14,567 bases of DNA from Spirochaetales bacterium. GTDB lineage: Bacteria > Spirochaetota > Spirochaetia > JABMQR01. The stretch covers positions 1 through 14,567 of the forward strand of contig JAGLNY010000149.1 of assembly GCA_023139255.1 (NCBI GenBank), written 5' to 3'. The notes beneath the pieces were generated by a model that saw only the letters and a program-made list of their open reading frames with translations, made no database searches and was not told the origin of the DNA. Positions 13,064 through 14,567 of the stretch are shown piece after piece; positions within the stretch are counted from its first letter, which is position 1, and every line of letters begins with the position of its first letter. The position numbers and the translations under genes are program-made.

Positions 13064-14567
13064 TTTTTTCCCTCTTCTCCCAATAATGGGCTTATATCCT
13101 CATATACCAGACTATGAATGCTGTTAACCTGTTCAATTTCCTCTGAAGTCAGCAGCTCCGTGTCAATAAGCATCCTTTCATAGGGACATCGTGTAATATC
13201 CTCAAAGCAGAGAAATTGTCCGAATTCCGTTTTTTCTGCAGGGACTACTACCAACAGGTTCTCTATACGAATACCAAAATTCTTTTCTCTATATATTCCC
13301 GGTTCATTTGATAGTATCATTCCTGCTTTTAAAGGTACATTAACAGGTTTGGGACTTATCGATTGCGGGCCTTCGTGCACATTCAGCATAAAGCCAATAC
13401 CATGACCAGTACCATGCCCGAAATTCATTCCAAAATCCCAGAGCGGCTTCCTGGCAAATGAATCAATCTGGTATCCGCAGGTGCCTGTGGGAAATTTCTG
13501 CCGGGCAACTGCAAGGTGACCTTTTAGGACCAGGGTATACTCCCGTCTTTCCTGCTCAGTGGGATTCCCTATCAGCAGTGTTCTGGTAATATCTGTAGTC
13601 CCGCCGTTATATTGACCGCCGCTGTCAATAACTAACAAACCCCGGCCGGTGATTTCAGCAGCAGACTCAACTTTTGCCGAATAATGGCAGAGTGCCCCGT
13701 TTTCCCTGAAAGCCACTACGGGGGAGAAGCTTTCACCCAGAAAATCCTTCTGCTTTTCCCGGAATCCCAGCAGAATTTTAGCCGCAGATGCTTCATTCAA
13801 CGCCGTTTTCCCGGCATTTTTATCAAACCAACACAGGAATTCAGACATCGCTGCCCCATCCTGTTTATGAATACGCCGCATCCCCTCCAACTCTACTGAA
13901 TTTTTTACGGCTTTCAGATCCGTGGTAATATCCCGGCCTTCAACAGAAACCGTATGGTTAGCTATAACCTGATACAGCCGCATATTTGTCTTTTCAGGAG
14001 AGAGGAAAACTTTACTTCCCTTCTGTATATAGCGTGTTATACCGCTGAAAATTTCACCGTACGGGATAATATCGACTAATCCTGATAATTGTTTCTGTAT
14101 TTGATCAGGAATTTTTGTAATGTCGCAGAATAGTACAGATTTTTCTTTCCCAAGCAAAAGGTAGGAGAGAAATAGCGGGTTGTACGGGACATCTGTTCCC
14201 CGTAAATTTAATACCCATGCGATATCATCGAGACTGGAAAGCAGAAAGTAATCCGCATTATATCTATCAGTTGTAATTTTTAAGATTTCATTGATTTTTT
14301 CTTTTCTGGTCTTTCCGCATACAGCAACAGGAATCTCTTTTATCGCATTCCCGGGAATTACCGGACGATCTATCCACACCTTATCCACAAGATCTTCAGA
14401 TGTTGTAAACAGGATATCCACAGCAGAAAATTGATTTGAGAAATTTTTAAATTCCTCTGCAGACAACTCTTCTGCACTTGCCGCAACGCAGGAACCGGAC
14501 GGGAGTTCGCTTTTAATCCATTCTATTGATCCGGGGATCCCTGCTTCCCCCTGCCTGAATAAGCTGA
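13033..14567 (-). CDS. pepP: Aminopeptidase P (M24B, X-Pro aminopeptidase), N-terminal part outside the window
   Basis: The frame is open to the right edge, so the start is missing; 511 codons are visible. The product removes an N-terminal residue that precedes proline, using two metal ions in the cytosol. Counting from an internal TTG at 14466, the pita-bread metal ligands are D281 (LLVIDSGGQY), D292 (TTDITRT), H355 (HGTGHGIG), E388 (LSNEPGIY) and E402 (IRIENLLV). Upstream residues continue the creatinase-like N-domain (GEAGIPGSIEWIKSELP). NLRGTDVPYNPLFLSYLL (87-104) and the C-terminal CPYERMLIDTELLTSEE mark the long three-domain type of about 590-600 residues, so about 80-90 residues are missing. 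It is the first visible gene of an operon with the CDF transporter and gpmI. A start at the TTG is very unlikely because homology continues upstream. Confidence 0.94.
   Translation of the reverse strand, partial: SLFRQGEAGIPGSIEWIKSELPSGSCVAASAEELSAEEFKNFSNQFSAVDILFTTSEDLVDKVWIDRPVIPGNAIKEIPVAVCGKTRKEKINEILKITTDRYNADYFLLSSLDDIAWVLNLRGTDVPYNPLFLSYLLLGKEKSVLFCDITKIPDQIQKQLSGLVDIIPYGEIFSGITRYIQKGSKVFLSPEKTNMRLYQVIANHTVSVEGRDITTDLKAVKNSVELEGMRRIHKQDGAAMSEFLCWFDKNAGKTALNEASAAKILLGFREKQKDFLGESFSPVVAFRENGALCHYSAKVESAAEITGRGLLVIDSGGQYNGGTTDITRTLLIGNPTEQERREYTLVLKGHLAVARQKFPTGTCGYQIDSFARKPLWDFGMNFGHGTGHGIGFMLNVHEGPQSISPKPVNVPLKAGMILSNEPGIYREKNFGIRIENLLVVVPAEKTEFGQFLCFEDITRCPYERMLIDTELLTSEEIEQVNSIHSLVYEDISPLLGEEGKKWLRSKTLPL

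Overview
The window looks like chromosomal DNA of a bacterium, possibly a free-living spirochaete. That placing is an impression from the mix of gene families and moderate G+C, not proof. It holds eleven protein genes, two of them cut by the window edges. I see no tRNA, rRNA, CRISPR array, intact insertion sequence or clear rho-independent terminator.

Layout. (1) 1-3491, all minus strand: a ROK-family repressor (rok-like), then a Gfo/Idh/MocA oxidoreductase and a DegT-type PLP aminotransferase that runs off the left edge. The oxidoreductase and aminotransferase form an operon for making or breaking down an amino-sugar or aminocyclitol. Two near-consensus sigma70 promoters lie here, one before rok and one before the operon. 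Each has a similar small palindrome centred on the same AG dinucleotide and starting at the predicted transcription start, which suggests that ROK represses both itself and the operon. (2) 3744-5441: glutamine-dependent NAD+ synthetase. (3) 5602-10443: six genes or gene ends in strict alternation of strands. They are a divergent Na+/dicarboxylate-type symporter (+), a secreted DUF2259-like protein (-), an unrecognised polytopic membrane protein (+), a diacylglycerol/polyprenol kinase-like membrane enzyme (-) and a DUF401 permease-like protein (+). Convergent gene ends are 22 bp apart or overlap by 4 or 8 bp. (4) 10436-14567, minus strand: an operon of aminopeptidase P (cut at its 5' end by the right edge), a cation diffusion facilitator and a long, plant-like cofactor-independent phosphoglycerate mutase. 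The first two genes overlap by 31 bp and the second and third are 6 bp apart.

The strongest unexplained signals are the paired ROK operators and a repeated promoter geometry. Three genes without a Shine-Dalgarno sequence (symporter, polyprenol kinase-like, DUF401) each show TTGnnn, 17 bp, TAnnnT, 6 bp, ATG. This is what leaderless transcripts starting at the A of ATG would look like. Genes inside operons carry ordinary Shine-Dalgarno sites. Several proteins are divergent members of their families: a ROK protein without the zinc and catalytic motifs, a symporter without the NMDGT motif, and a CDF with NxxxD in place of HxxxD. I see no defence, mobile or secretion system.
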